Shown here: positions 19,857 through 30,313 of the stretch, in pieces
How the letters are laid out: the number at the start of each line of letters is the position of its first letter
How positions within the stretch are numbered: position 1 is the first letter of the stretch
DNA from: Candidatus Wolfebacteria bacterium
GTDB taxonomy: Bacteria; Patescibacteriota; Minisyncoccia; UBA6257; UBA9933
Reading direction: 5' to 3'
NCBI GenBank assembly: GCA_016214005.1
Contig: JACRPK010000013.1
Location: 1 to 36,722 of the forward strand
Length of the DNA stretch: 36,722 nucleotides
Made by a program: the position numbers and the translations under genes
The notes under the pieces: model-generated
Database searches by the model: none
Told to the model about the DNA's origin: nothing
What the model saw: the letters and a program-made list of their open reading frames with translations, nothing else

Positions 19857-21308
19857 ATGAATATAAAAGATTTAACAATAAAAAAAATTAATGAGGGGCT
19901 TAAAAATAAAAAATTTTCCGCTTCTGAAATTACGAAGGCGTTTTTTGAAAATATAAAAAAAAATGATGAGATAATCGGCGCTTATTTGAATTTAACCGAA
20001 AATCTGGCATATTCTCAGGCTGATCAAATTGATATTATGATTGCGGAGGGAAAAGACATAGGCGCTTTTTCCGGCGCGCCTTTGGCAATTAAAGATAATA
20101 TTTTAATAAACGGCGAGATGGCGACAGCGGCTTCTAAAATTTTGGAAAATTATAAAGCGAGTTATGATGCAACGGTTATCCAAAAATTAAAAAAAGCCGG
20201 AGCGATTTTTCTTGGCAAGACCAATATGGATGAATTTGCCATGGGGGCGTCAGGAGAAAATTCCGCTTTTAAGGCGACAAAAAATCCGCGCGATATAGCT
20301 AGGGTTTCGGGCGGATCTTCAAGCGGTTCCGCTGCTGCTGTTGCTGCCGATATGGCTGTTGCGGCATTGGGGTCTGACACCGGAGGATCAATTCGCATGC
20401 CGGCTAATTTTTGCGGAGTTGTCGGGCTGAAGCCGACCTACGGCGCTGTGTCGCGCTTTGGATTGATAGCAATGGCATCAAGTTTGGACCAAATCGGGCC
20501 GATTGCCAAAAACGTTGAAGATGCGGCAATTTTATTTAAAGAAATTTGCGGCAAAGATAATTTTGATTTAACCAGCATTAATCCGTTAATTGGCGAATAT
20601 GGAGATGAAATTATAAATCCGGATTTTAATAAAATTAAAAAATTGAAGATTGGTTTGCCGAAAGAATATTTTATTTCAGGACTTTCAAAAGAAACAGAAG
20701 GCGCAATTAACGATGTAATTGAAAAATTCAAGAATTTAAAAATTGAATTTTGCGAAGTAAGCTTGCCTCATACAAAATATGCCGTTCCCGCTTATTATAT
20801 AATTGTTCCCGCTGAAGTAAGCGCTAACCTGGCGCGTTTTGACGGAATCAGATACGCGCAGAATAATAATCAGCAATCTAATTTATTACACACATATTTA
20901 AAAAATCGCGGAGAAAAATTTGGCGACGAAGTTAAGAGAAGAATAATTTTGGGGACTTTTGTTTTGTCTTCCGGATATTACGATGCTTATTATGCCAAAG
21001 CGCAGAAAGTGAGAAGATTAATAAAGGAAGATTTTGATAAAGTTTTTGATCCGTCAGCTGACGGAGTTGACGTGATTTTAACTCCGGTTTCTCCGAAGCC
21101 GGCTTTTAAAATAGGCGAAAAAGCGAGCGATCCGCTGCAAATGTATCTTGAAGATATTTTTACTTCACCGGTAAATTTAGCAGGATTGCCGGCAATTTCA
21201 ATCCCCGCAAAAACCGATAGTTTGCCGATTGGTTTTCAGCTTATCGGCAAACATTTTCGCGAGGCTGATATTTTGGGCATGGGAAGATTATACGAAAATA
21301 ATTTGTAG
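19857..21308 (+). CDS. gatA: Asp/Glu-tRNA amidotransferase subunit A
   Basis: Amidase signature: SGGSSSGSAAAVAADMAVAALGSDTGGSIRMPANFCGVVGLKPTYG. Confidence 0.97.
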   Translation: MNIKDLTIKKINEGLKNKKFSASEITKAFFENIKKNDEIIGAYLNLTENLAYSQADQIDIMIAEGKDIGAFSGAPLAIKDNILINGEMATAASKILENYKASYDATVIQKLKKAGAIFLGKTNMDEFAMGASGENSAFKATKNPRDIARVSGGSSSGSAAAVAADMAVAALGSDTGGSIRMPANFCGVVGLKPTYGAVSRFGLIAMASSLDQIGPIAKNVEDAAILFKEICGKDNFDLTSINPLIGEYGDEIINPDFNKIKKLKIGLPKEYFISGLSKETEGAINDVIEKFKNLKIEFCEVSLPHTKYAVPAYYIIVPAEVSANLARFDGIRYAQNNNQQSNLLHTYLKNRGEKFGDEVKRRIILGTFVLSSGYYDAYYAKAQKVRRLIKEDFDKVFDPSADGVDVILTPVSPKPAFKIGEKASDPLQMYLEDIFTSPVNLAGLPAISIPAKTDSLPIGFQLIGKHFREADILGMGRLYENNL

Positions 21309-21317
21309 TTTTTTAAT

Positions 21318-22364
21318 ATGTATAAATTTTATACGACCTCGGAAAGCGCATGGGCAGCAATGTTAAAAGATATCAAGGCGGCAAAAAAATCTATTTATTT
21401 GGAGATGTATATTTTCGTTGATAATACTTCTGGTTATAATTTTTTTGAAATTTTAAAACAAAAAGCAGATGAAGGGGTAAAAGTTAAAATAATTATTGAT
21501 TCATTTGGCAGTTCAGAATTAAGCCAAAAAATGATAGACGAATTGAGGAAAGTCGGAGCAGAGGTTCTATTTTTTAGTTATTGGTTTGAAAGAATTCATA
21601 AAAAAATTTTAATTATTGATGAAAATATAGTTTTTTTGGGTGGCGTAAATATCCATAAATTTTTCAGAAAATGGAATGATTTGCAGATTCGTCTTGAAGG
21701 GAGTATCGCTAAATACAGCCTTCGGTCATTTGCCAGAATTTATAATCTTTGAGGAGGGAAAGACCAGGCAATTAGCGTTTATAAAAAATCAACAATTTTG
21801 GGAAAAACTAAATTATTTTTTTTAGAACATCAGCCAAGACGAGGCAGAATGTTTTTTAAAAATCTTTATAAAAAGAAAATCGGAGACGCTCAAAAAAGCG
21901 TTGAGATAGTGACAACTTATCTTTTCCCAAGTAGGTGGTTTATCGCGGCTCTCCACCAGGCGATTTTGCGCGGCATTGAAATAAAAATAATTATGCCTAA
22001 AAAAACCGATCGCTGGATTTCCGATCGCGCCAATTATTTTTATATTGATAAATTAAACCGTATGGGAATAAAATTTTATCTGCAAAAAGAAATGAATCAC
22101 GCCAAGGTGATGGTGATAGACGGCAGAGAAGGTTTGATCGGTTCTCAAAATATAGATTTGTTATCTTTGCAATATAATGTTGAGGCTGGAGTTTTTTTTA
22201 GCAATAAAAAAATGGTTGATGATTTGAAAAAAATAATTGATAAGTGGCTGACTGATTGTGAAATTTTTGATCCGCAAACATATAAAAAAAGGTGGTTTGA
22301 TTATATTTTTGCCGTTGCGCTTAAATTTTTGAAAATAATTACATTCCCTTGGAACATTTTATAA
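21318..22364 (+). pseudogene. PLD-superfamily (cardiolipin synthase-like) protein interrupted by one in-frame TGA at 21750-21752
   Basis: First HKD HKKILIIDENIVFLGGVN in 21318-21752; second HAKVMVIDGREGLIGSQN in 21798-22364. Both are in the same frame and joined by RIYNL*GGKDQAISVYKKSTILGK. Confidence 0.75.
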
Positions 22365-22391
22365 ATTTTGCAAATTGATTATAATTAAATT

Positions 22392-23657
22392 ATGAAATTT
22401 TTTGCGGATTTTCATATTCATTCAAAATATAGCCGCGCTACGAGCAAGATTATGATTCTAGAAGAATTTGACCGCGTTGCGGATGATAAGGGGATTTTAT
22501 TGATGGGGACAGGCGATTTTACTCATCCAGAGTGGTTTAAGGAGATTAAAAATAAATTAGAGCCGGTTGAACCCGGACTTTTTAAATTAAAAGAAGAATT
22601 CAAACGAAAAACTTTAAAAGGGACTATGGCTGAAACGCGTTTTATGCTTACGGCTGAAATTTCAGGCATTTATTCAAAAAACGGCAAAGTCAGGCGCGTT
22701 CATAATATTATTTTTTCGCCGGATATTGAAACTGCTGAAAAAATTAACGAAAAACTTTCTTTAATCGGCAATTTAAGTTCCGATGGCCGACCGATATTAG
22801 GCCTTGATAGTGAAAAACTTGCGGAAATTGTTTTTAATATCAATCAAGAAGCAGTAATAGTTCCGGCTCATATCTGGACACCATGGTTTTCAATGTTTGG
22901 TTCGATGAGCGGTTTTGACTCAATTGAAGAATGTTTTGGTAAATATGCGAAAAATATTTTTGCCATTGAAACCGGCCTTTCAAGCGATCCGCAAATGAAC
23001 AGGCGGCTTTCAAAATTTGACAATATCGCCTTAATTTCCAATTCTGATTCCCATAGTTTGGCAAAAATCGGCAGAGAGGCGAATATTTTTGATGTTGAAC
23101 TTTCTTATGCCAATATTATCGGAGCCATAAAATTTCAAAATAGGAAAAAATTTTTGGGAACTATAGAATTTTTTCCGGAGGAGGGGAAATATCATTTTGA
23201 CGGTCATCGCGATTGCGGAGTTTGGTTCTCTCCGGAAGAAACAAAACAACGTAAAAATATTTGTCCGAAATGCGGCAGGCATTTGACAATCGGAGTGATG
23301 AGCAGGGTTAACGATTTATCCGACAGAAAAGTTGAATTTAAAATTAGCGGCAGCAAAAAAGAAATCAATGGCGAATCATATTTTAATTTGATTCCGCTTT
23401 CGGAAATTATTGCAGAAGCTTTTGAGGTTGGCGAAAATACAAAGCGAGTCAAAAAAGAATATGAAAATTTGATAAAAAATTTCGGCAATGAATTGAAAAT
23501 TTTATTGGAAATAAGCGAGAGCGAATTGAAATCCATTGCTGATAATCGCGTTGCCGAAGGAATTAAAAGGGTTCGCGAAGGCAAAGTGAAAATTCGGCCT
23601 GGCTATGACGGCGAATACGGGGAAATCAGTATTTTTAACGATAAAGAGCGAAAATAA
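22392..23657 (+). CDS. PHP-domain endonuclease Q (EndoQ)-like protein
   Basis: FFADFHIHSKYSRATSK, GTGDFTHPEW, VPAHIWTPWFSMFGSMSGFDS, SNSDSHS, CPKCGRHLTIGVMSRVNDLSDR. Confidence 0.85.
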   Translation: MKFFADFHIHSKYSRATSKIMILEEFDRVADDKGILLMGTGDFTHPEWFKEIKNKLEPVEPGLFKLKEEFKRKTLKGTMAETRFMLTAEISGIYSKNGKVRRVHNIIFSPDIETAEKINEKLSLIGNLSSDGRPILGLDSEKLAEIVFNINQEAVIVPAHIWTPWFSMFGSMSGFDSIEECFGKYAKNIFAIETGLSSDPQMNRRLSKFDNIALISNSDSHSLAKIGREANIFDVELSYANIIGAIKFQNRKKFLGTIEFFPEEGKYHFDGHRDCGVWFSPEETKQRKNICPKCGRHLTIGVMSRVNDLSDRKVEFKISGSKKEINGESYFNLIPLSEIIAEAFEVGENTKRVKKEYENLIKNFGNELKILLEISESELKSIADNRVAEGIKRVREGKVKIRPGYDGEYGEISIFNDKERK

Positions 23658-23707
23658 TTATAGGGTTGATTTTTTAAAATTTGCACACTATAATATAAAA
23701 ATAAATT

Positions 23708-23729
23708 AAATCCGCATAAGGCGGATTTT
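23708..23729 (+). terminator. Putative rho-independent terminator before nusA
   Basis: aaatccgc-ataag-gcggattttg stem-loop with a short T run. Confidence 0.7.
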
Positions 23730-23759
23730 GTTAAATCATGATATAATAAAATAAAAAAT

Positions 23760-24971
23760 ATGGATTTAAAAACATTAAATAGAGCAATTGAGCAATTATC
23801 AGAAGAAAAGGGCATTTCAAAAGATGCCGTGATTTTAGCGATTGAATCTTCGATTGCCGCTGCTTATAAAAAAGAATATTGCAAAAAAGGAGAAATGGTA
23901 AAAGCTGTTTTTGATCCCAAAAGCGGAGATTTAAAATTTTCAAAAGTTAAATTAGTTGTTGATGAATCAACGGTGACAATAAAAAAAGAAAGTGAAGAAG
24001 GTGAAGAAATTAAAAAAGAAGTTTCTCAAATTCAGCCAGAAGAAGAGCAACTTCCGGTTTATAATCCTGATCGCCATATTTTAATTGAAGAAGCAAAAGA
24101 TGTGAAATCAGATGTTCAGCTTGGCGAGGAATTGGAATTTCCGCTTGAACTTCACGAAGATTTTGGCCGTATTGCCGCCCAGGCCGCCAAACAGGTGATT
24201 TTGTCAAAAATCAGGGAAGCGGAAAGAGAATCTGTTTTAAAAGAATATCGCGGCAAAGAAGGGGAATTAGTGAGTGGAATGATTCAGCGAATTGAACGCG
24301 GTAATGTTTTTGTTGATCTCGGCCGCGCGGTCGGCGTTATGTTTTTTAATGAAACAATTCCCAGCGAATATTATAAAATCGGCGAAAGATTGAAATTTTA
24401 TCTCTTGGCGGTTCAAGACGAGGCGAAACTTCCGGGAATTATTCTTTCAAGATCTCATCCGAAATTTGTGAGCAAATTATTTGAAATGGAAGTGCCGGAA
24501 ATCAATGATAAAGTAGTTGAAATAAAAGCTATTGCTCGCGAAGCCGGCAATCGCACTAAAATTGCCGTGGCTTCAAGCGTTGATGGAATTGATCCGATTG
24601 GCGCTTGCGTTGGCCAGCGCGGCACAAGGGTAATGGCGGTAACCAATGAATTGGGCAATGAAAGAATTGATATTATTGAATGGCATGACGATCCGGCGAA
24701 ATTTATTTCAGCGTCTTTGTCTCCGGCGAAAGCGAAAGCTGTTGAAATTTTGCCGAAGCGCGAAGCCAAGGTTTTTGTGCCGGAAGATCAGGTGAGCTTG
24801 GCAATAGGCAAAGCCGGACAAAATGTGAGGCTTGCCGCTCGGCTTACTGGCTGGAAAATAGACGTCAGATCATTGTCTAATCCGGATGAAGTTTTAAATG
24901 CTGGTATTGCCGAAGCAATTCCGGAAATTGCGCCAGAGACAGAAGTTAATAAATTAGAAACGAGTAATTAG
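23760..24971 (+). CDS. nusA: Transcription termination/antitermination factor NusA
   Basis: S1 segment SGMIQRIERGNVFVDLG and KH segments DPIGACVGQRGTRV..., LAIGKAGQNVRLAARLTGWKIDV. Confidence 0.96.
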   Translation: MDLKTLNRAIEQLSEEKGISKDAVILAIESSIAAAYKKEYCKKGEMVKAVFDPKSGDLKFSKVKLVVDESTVTIKKESEEGEEIKKEVSQIQPEEEQLPVYNPDRHILIEEAKDVKSDVQLGEELEFPLELHEDFGRIAAQAAKQVILSKIREAERESVLKEYRGKEGELVSGMIQRIERGNVFVDLGRAVGVMFFNETIPSEYYKIGERLKFYLLAVQDEAKLPGIILSRSHPKFVSKLFEMEVPEINDKVVEIKAIAREAGNRTKIAVASSVDGIDPIGACVGQRGTRVMAVTNELGNERIDIIEWHDDPAKFISASLSPAKAKAVEILPKREAKVFVPEDQVSLAIGKAGQNVRLAARLTGWKIDVRSLSNPDEVLNAGIAEAIPEIAPETEVNKLETSN

Positions 24972-25038
24972 GAAATAAAATTCAAAAAAATAATATATTT
25001 CTATTTACTATTTTTTAATTTCTATTTATTATTTTAAT

Positions 25039-25566
25039 ATGGATTTATCAAAAATCACAATTGGCAAAAAAGCTCCGGAGACGGTCAATGTTATTATTGA
25101 AATTCCGAAAGACAGCCAGAACAAATATGAAATAGACAAAGAATCTGGCGCTATTATTCTGGATAGAGTTTTATATTCGCCGATGCATTATCCGGCTGAT
25201 TACGGATTCATTCCTCAGACTCATTGTGATGACGGCGATCCACTGGATGCAATAGTTTTGGGGAACGATCCGCTTTTTCCGGGATGTCTTGTTGAAGTTC
25301 GCCCTATCGGACTTCTTAAAATGATTGACGGCGGAGAAAATGATTATAAAATTTTAGCTGTTCAGGTTAAAAATCCTCGTTTTGAAAATATCAAAGATAT
25401 TAACGATATTAAAATCACTCATGAACACTCTTTAAAAGAAATCGCTCATTTCTTTTCGGCTTATAAAGAACTCGAGGGGAAAAAAGTTGAAATTCTCGGC
25501 TGGGAAGGGGTTGAAAAAGCAAAAGAAGAAATCATTGAAACGCAAAAAGCGTATAAGAATTTATAA
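25039..25566 (+). CDS. ppa: Inorganic pyrophosphatase
   Basis: [25 protein letters not shown] signature. Confidence 0.96.
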   Translation: MDLSKITIGKKAPETVNVIIEIPKDSQNKYEIDKESGAIILDRVLYSPMHYPADYGFIPQTHCDDGDPLDAIVLGNDPLFPGCLVEVRPIGLLKMIDGGENDYKILAVQVKNPRFENIKDINDIKITHEHSLKEIAHFFSAYKELEGKKVEILGWEGVEKAKEEIIETQKAYKNL

Positions 25567-25570
25567 TATT

Positions 25571-26161
25571 ATGAATTTAGTTCCAACAGTTATAGAAAAA
25601 TCACAATATGGAGAGCGCGCTTATGATATTTATTCACGTCTTTTGAAAGACAGAATTATCTTTTTGGGTGGTCCGGTAAATGATCAAATCGCCAATAGCA
25701 TCATCGCGCAAATGCTTTTTTTGGAACATGAAGATCCAAGCAAGGATATCAAATTTTATATTAACAGCCCTGGCGGAGTTGTTTCAGCCGGACTTGCTAT
25801 TTATGATACGATGCAGCATATCAAGCCCGATGTTTCAACGATTTGCGTCGGTTTAGCCGCTTCAATGGGCGCAGTACTTTTGGCTGCCGGAAAAAAGGGA
25901 AAAAGATTCGCTTTGCCGAATTCTGAAATTTTGCTTCATCAAGTTATGGGCGGAGTTGAGGGACAGGCGGTTGAAGTTGAAATTGCCGCTCGCCAAATTC
26001 TTAAAATAAAAGAGAGACTTAACCAAATTTTAGTGAAACATACCGGCCAGCCAATGACAAAAATTGATAAAGATACTGACAGAGATTTTTATCTTACAGC
26101 AGCGGAAGCGAAAGATTATGGAGTAATTGATGAAATTATAAAAGGTAAAAATAATAAATAA
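25571..26161 (+). CDS. clpP: ATP-dependent Clp protease proteolytic subunit
   Basis: [47 protein letters not shown]. Start ATG 25571. Confidence 0.96.
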   Translation: MNLVPTVIEKSQYGERAYDIYSRLLKDRIIFLGGPVNDQIANSIIAQMLFLEHEDPSKDIKFYINSPGGVVSAGLAIYDTMQHIKPDVSTICVGLAASMGAVLLAAGKKGKRFALPNSEILLHQVMGGVEGQAVEVEIAARQILKIKERLNQILVKHTGQPMTKIDKDTDRDFYLTAAEAKDYGVIDEIIKGKNNK

Positions 26162-27363
26162 TGCCCAAAAGAACAATTGTTATAATTATTAGCGTAATTG
26201 TTATATTGGCCATTGCGATTGGCATAGGTATTTATTTTGCCGTCAAAACTACTCAGCAAGTTCCCGGAGTTTTGTCGCCTTCAACTGGCCTTGGCGGATT
26301 AGTTCGGCCGCCGGTAAAGCTTACTATAAAACCAAAACTTGAAATTTTAAGCGATCAGCCTGCTTTATTTTATTGGACAGCCGGAGATGCGATTTATTCG
26401 GTAGATTCTTCAACCGGCAATCAAAAAACTTCCACTTCAACAGCTCAATCAGCGACTTCTACCCAGGCGATCTCAGAAAAACAAATTCTTTATTTTAACG
26501 AAAAAGGACAAATTTTACGCGTTAAAGACAAAGAAGATGAAATTGTGAGCGGCCGACAAATCAGCGATATTCAAAATATTAAATTTTCAAAAGATGGCAG
26601 TATGGCGATTGTTAAATATGGAATCGCAGACTCTTTTAAATTTGAAATTTTTAATGTTGCCACAAAAGTTTGGCAGGCTTTGGATAATATAACAGCAGTT
26701 GATTTTTCTCCTAATAATTTGCAAATCGCATATTTTGAAAATGCTAAAAATTCAACTGCGAACAATTTAGTAATTAAAGATTTAACCGGCAAACAAAAAG
26801 CGACAATAATTTTAACTTTTAATCAAAAAGATTTTGATCTGAAATGGGTTGATACCGATAAAATTCTTTTGGTTTCCAAACCTTCGGCAAATTATCAAAA
26901 CGAAATTTGGGCGGCAAGCGTTAAAAATAAAACTCTTACTTTATTTTCTCGCGACACCGGTTTAATAATCAATTGGGCGAAAGATTTGAGCTATGGATTA
27001 AAATTTACTTCTAACGAAATGGGTGTCGGGGAATTGAATTTATTAGATAAAAACGGAACAATAAAAGCAAATTTAAATTTTAAAACAATGCCGGAAAAAT
27101 GCGCCGTGACAATAAGTAAAATTTATTGCGCTGTGCCTTATGATAAAACAAGCGTCAAAGAGCCGTTTTTGCCCGATGATTATTTAAAAAGGGCGGTTTA
27201 TTTCAGCGATTTTATTTATGAAATAGATATCAACAGCAATACTTTAAAAACTTTATTAGACCAAACAGAGCCGGCCTTGGATGCCTTTAATCTTTCTTTG
27301 TTTGGCAATCAAATTTTGTTTATTAACCGATATGACAATAAAATTTACGGCTTAAATTTATAA
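26161..27363 (+). CDS. Membrane-anchored, possibly beta-propeller (TolB/WD40-like) protein
   Basis: N-terminal TM, then repeated motifs such as IKFSKDGSMAIVKY and VDFSPNNLQIAYFEN. Confidence 0.6.
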   Translation: MPKRTIVIIISVIVILAIAIGIGIYFAVKTTQQVPGVLSPSTGLGGLVRPPVKLTIKPKLEILSDQPALFYWTAGDAIYSVDSSTGNQKTSTSTAQSATSTQAISEKQILYFNEKGQILRVKDKEDEIVSGRQISDIQNIKFSKDGSMAIVKYGIADSFKFEIFNVATKVWQALDNITAVDFSPNNLQIAYFENAKNSTANNLVIKDLTGKQKATIILTFNQKDFDLKWVDTDKILLVSKPSANYQNEIWAASVKNKTLTLFSRDTGLIINWAKDLSYGLKFTSNEMGVGELNLLDKNGTIKANLNFKTMPEKCAVTISKIYCAVPYDKTSVKEPFLPDDYLKRAVYFSDFIYEIDINSNTLKTLLDQTEPALDAFNLSLFGNQILFINRYDNKIYGLNL

Positions 27364-27366
27364 GAT

Positions 27367-27954
27367 ATGGAATTTAAAGAAGAAAAAACTTTGGTTTTAA
27401 TAAAGCCTGACGGAATAAAAAGGGGATTGATTGGTGAAATTATCGGGCGTATTGAGCAACGCGGGCTTAAAGTTATTGCCTTAAAAATGTTTCAGGCGAC
27501 AGCCGAGCAAATTGACAACCATTATCCAAAAAATTCTGAGTGGATAAAACGCATCGGCCAAAAATCTCTCGGCAATTATGAAAAATACGGAATTGATCCG
27601 ATTAAAGCGTTGGGGACAAGTGATTCGGAAGAAATCGGCAAAATGGTTCGTCTATGGCTTATTGATTTTATGATTTCCGGACCGATGGTCAAAATGGTTG
27701 TTCAGGGAGTTCATAGCGTTGATATGACAAGAAAGCTTTGCGGCAACACTTTGCCAAATTTGGCGGAATTAGGTTCCATCCGCGGAGATTATTCTGTTGA
27801 CAGCGCGGCATTGGCAAATTCCCAAAAACGGGCTATACATAATATCATTCACGCTTCAGAAACTCCGGAAGAAGCAAAACATGAATTAAATTATTGGTTT
27901 TCTTCGGAAGAAATCCATGAATATAAAAGAGCCGAAGAGGACACAATGTTTTAA
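27367..27954 (+). CDS. ndk: Nucleoside diphosphate kinase
   Basis: EKTLVLIKPDGIKRGLIGEIIGRIEQRGLKV; SIRGDYSVDSA...RAIHNIIHASETPEEAKHEL. Residues between are longer than in standard Ndk. Confidence 0.92.
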   Translation: MEFKEEKTLVLIKPDGIKRGLIGEIIGRIEQRGLKVIALKMFQATAEQIDNHYPKNSEWIKRIGQKSLGNYEKYGIDPIKALGTSDSEEIGKMVRLWLIDFMISGPMVKMVVQGVHSVDMTRKLCGNTLPNLAELGSIRGDYSVDSAALANSQKRAIHNIIHASETPEEAKHELNYWFSSEEIHEYKRAEEDTMF

Positions 27955-27962
27955 TTAAATTT

Positions 27963-28463
27963 ATGAACAAAAAAACTATTTATACAATTTTTAGCGCTGG
28001 CGCAGCAATTATTTTTTTAGCGATTCTTATTTTTATTGCCGGTCCCAAAAATGGAAATGCAAATAAAATAGCCGATAAAATCAGCGCTATTTCAACCCAA
28101 GAAAAACTTTTTGATTTTGGTTCAATTTCAATGGCAGCCGGAAAAGTTTCTCATATTTTTAAAATAAAAAATTCCATCAGCCAATCAATGAATATTAAAA
28201 AAATCTCAACTTCCTGTATGTGCACTTCAGCAACGCTTATAATTAACGGAGAAAAAACCGGTCCGTTTGGAATGCCCATGCACGGAATTACCCCCGAAGT
28301 AAATAAAAGTTTGGCAGCCGGCGAAGAAGCGGAAATTGAAGTAATTTTTGATCCGGCTGCTCATGGCCCGTCAGGAATTGGAGAAATTAAAAGAAGCGTT
28401 TTTGTAGAAGATTCTTTTGGCGGTAATTTAGAACTTCAATTTTACGCCAATGTTAAACCATAA
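27963..28463 (+). CDS. DUF1573-type secreted protein
   Basis: N-terminal TM; FDFGSISMAAGKVSHIFKIKN...KKISTSCMCTSATL. Confidence 0.8.
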   Translation: MNKKTIYTIFSAGAAIIFLAILIFIAGPKNGNANKIADKISAISTQEKLFDFGSISMAAGKVSHIFKIKNSISQSMNIKKISTSCMCTSATLIINGEKTGPFGMPMHGITPEVNKSLAAGEEAEIEVIFDPAAHGPSGIGEIKRSVFVEDSFGGNLELQFYANVKP

Positions 28464-28478
28464 AATAGTTTATATTAT

Positions 28479-29261
28479 ATGAGCAAGAAGTTTTTAATTT
28501 TAATAACAATCTTCGTTGCGATATTTGCCGGTGTTTTATTGTTAAAAACCGGCAGCTTTGGCACTCAAGCGGTTTGGCAAATCAGCAACGGCGGGAAATG
28601 GCTTTTGCCGCTTGTTTCCGTTGCCGCGATTATAGACAGCATTAACCCCTGCGCTTTTTCAATTTTGATTTTGACAATTGCTTTTCTTTTTACTCTCGGC
28701 CGAAGCCATTCCAATATTTTAAAAGTCGGCGCTTTTTATATTTTGGGAATTTTTTTGGTTTATGTTTTAATCGGTTTGGGAATTTTACAGACTCTTCAAT
28801 TTTTTAATGTTCCTCATTTTATGGCAAGATTGGGGGCGACTTTATTGATTTTATGGGGATTAGTTGAATTATTAAACGAATTTTTTCCGAATTTTCCGAT
28901 AAAATTAAAAATACCGCAAGCCAGCCATAGAACAATGGCGCAACTGATGGAAAAGGGCTCAATCCCAACAGCTTTTGGTCTTGGCGCCCTTGTCGGACTT
29001 TGCGAATTTCCTTGCACCGGCGGGCCGTATTTGATGGTTTTAGGTCTTTTACACGATCAAGCAACGTATGCAAGAGGGCTGGCTTATTTGTTTTATTATA
29101 ATTTAATTTTTATTTTGCCGCTTATAATTATTCTTTTAATCGCTAGCGATGAAAAGTTCTTGCGAAGAGTTCAGCAATGGAAAACAGAAAAATCAAGGGA
29201 AATGAGATTCATCAGTAGCTTGGCAATGATACTTTTGGGTATGTTAATTTTTATTTTATAA
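28479..29261 (+). CDS. CcdA/DsbD-type transmembrane thiol-disulfide transporter-like protein
   Basis: DSINPCAFSILILTIAFLFTLGR and ALVGLCEFPCTGGPYLMVLGLL, multiple TMs. Confidence 0.85.
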   Translation: MSKKFLILITIFVAIFAGVLLLKTGSFGTQAVWQISNGGKWLLPLVSVAAIIDSINPCAFSILILTIAFLFTLGRSHSNILKVGAFYILGIFLVYVLIGLGILQTLQFFNVPHFMARLGATLLILWGLVELLNEFFPNFPIKLKIPQASHRTMAQLMEKGSIPTAFGLGALVGLCEFPCTGGPYLMVLGLLHDQATYARGLAYLFYYNLIFILPLIIILLIASDEKFLRRVQQWKTEKSREMRFISSLAMILLGMLIFIL

Positions 29262-29274
29262 TTTAAATAAATTT

Positions 29275-29799
29275 ATGGATGAACAGAAATTCAAGCAACT
29301 TATAGAAAAAGTTCAAAATCTTAAAAAGGCCAATAAATTTGATTTATCTACTGACGAAGATTTAAGCATTGCCGTAATGAATTTAATCAGCCTTGAAGAA
29401 CATTTCTTTTTTACGGCTGAAAAAACTCAAAAAGAAGAATATTTTGATTTTATCAAAGAAATCCGCGAAATGCGCAAGACTTTGATGAAAAAAATGATTG
29501 AAGAATATGAAGGCGAAGTTTGGTGCATTGCCAAACATTTGCTTGCGGCTTCAATGAGATTGATGGAAGTAGCGACAAAATTACAAACCGATAAAAAAGA
29601 TGAAGAAGCCAAAGATATGTTCAAAAAATCTTATCATCTTTACGCTATGTTTTGGGCTGTCAGGCTAAAAATGGTTGATTTATCAAATGTTAAAAAAATA
29701 AACGATGATCAATTAAATGTCCATGATAGCGGCGACATGAAAAAGCCGTGGAGCGTTGAAGATATTGTCAATAAATTGGTAAATTGCTGCGATGAATAA
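29275..29799 (+). CDS. Hypothetical helical protein
   Basis: 174-aa intact ORF, alpha-helical composition. Confidence 0.6.
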   Translation: MDEQKFKQLIEKVQNLKKANKFDLSTDEDLSIAVMNLISLEEHFFFTAEKTQKEEYFDFIKEIREMRKTLMKKMIEEYEGEVWCIAKHLLAASMRLMEVATKLQTDKKDEEAKDMFKKSYHLYAMFWAVRLKMVDLSNVKKINDDQLNVHDSGDMKKPWSVEDIVNKLVNCCDE

Positions 29800-30169
29800 A
29801 GAAACAAAAATTTTAATTGCAATTTCAGTTTTAATTTTAGCCGGAATTATTTCTTTGGCTATTTTTGCAAACAAAAATGAAAAGCCTAATTTGGGCCCCG
29901 GTCAGTTTGATTCTTTTGCCAAATGTTTGGCGCAAAAACAAATTACGATGTATGGCGCTTATTGGTGCGCCCATTGCCAAAATGAGAAAAAGGCTTTTGG
30001 GAATTCTTTTCAATATGTGCCTTATGTGGAATGCACCAAAGAAACAAAACTTTGCTTGGAAAAGGGCGTTGAGGGTTATCCGACTTGGATTTTTCCGGAT
30101 GGCAGAAAGTTAGTCGGCGAGCAGGGGATAGAAAAATTGTCAAAAGAAAGCGGCTGCGCGTTGCCATAA
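29792..30169 (+). CDS. Thioredoxin-like secreted/anchored protein
   Basis: N-terminal TM; MYGAYWCAHCQNEKKAFG (CxxC), VEGYPTWIFPDGRKLVGEQG, as in Trx domains associated with VKOR proteins. Confidence 0.85.
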   Translation: MNKETKILIAISVLILAGIISLAIFANKNEKPNLGPGQFDSFAKCLAQKQITMYGAYWCAHCQNEKKAFGNSFQYVPYVECTKETKLCLEKGVEGYPTWIFPDGRKLVGEQGIEKLSKESGCALP

Positions 30170-30172
30170 CTA

Positions 30173-30200
30173 TTGACAAATATTTTCAGTTTGCTAATAT
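30173..30200 (+). promoter_or_regulatory. Sigma70-like promoter of rplJL
   Basis: TTGACA (30173-30178), 16-bp gap, TAATAT (30195-30200). Confidence 0.6.
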
Positions 30201-30209
30201 AAAATAAAT

Positions 30210-30280
30210 ATCCGCAGACAGCAGGCATTTGCTAACTAATAAAATAAGCCCTGCCGAGGAATACTAATTTTTCTGCGGCA
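30210..30280 (+). ncRNA. Ribosomal protein L10 leader
   Basis: atCCGCAGacaGCAGGC...GCCCTGCcgagg...ttCTGCGGca immediately upstream of rplJ; matches the L10-leader motif layout. Confidence 0.82.
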
Positions 30281-30313
30281 TATAAGGCCGTTTTATTTTT
30301 AAATAATAAAATT

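Noticed and set aside
21318-22364. Alternative genetic code (TGA as a sense codon, as in some CPR lineages)
   Set aside because: Only one gene has an internal TGA; many conserved genes are uninterrupted, and TGA serves as the stop of pilB and tpiA.
25487-25570. N-terminal extension of ClpP overlapping ppa
   Set aside because: Basic low-complexity translation out of frame with ppa; ClpP homology begins at ATG 25571.
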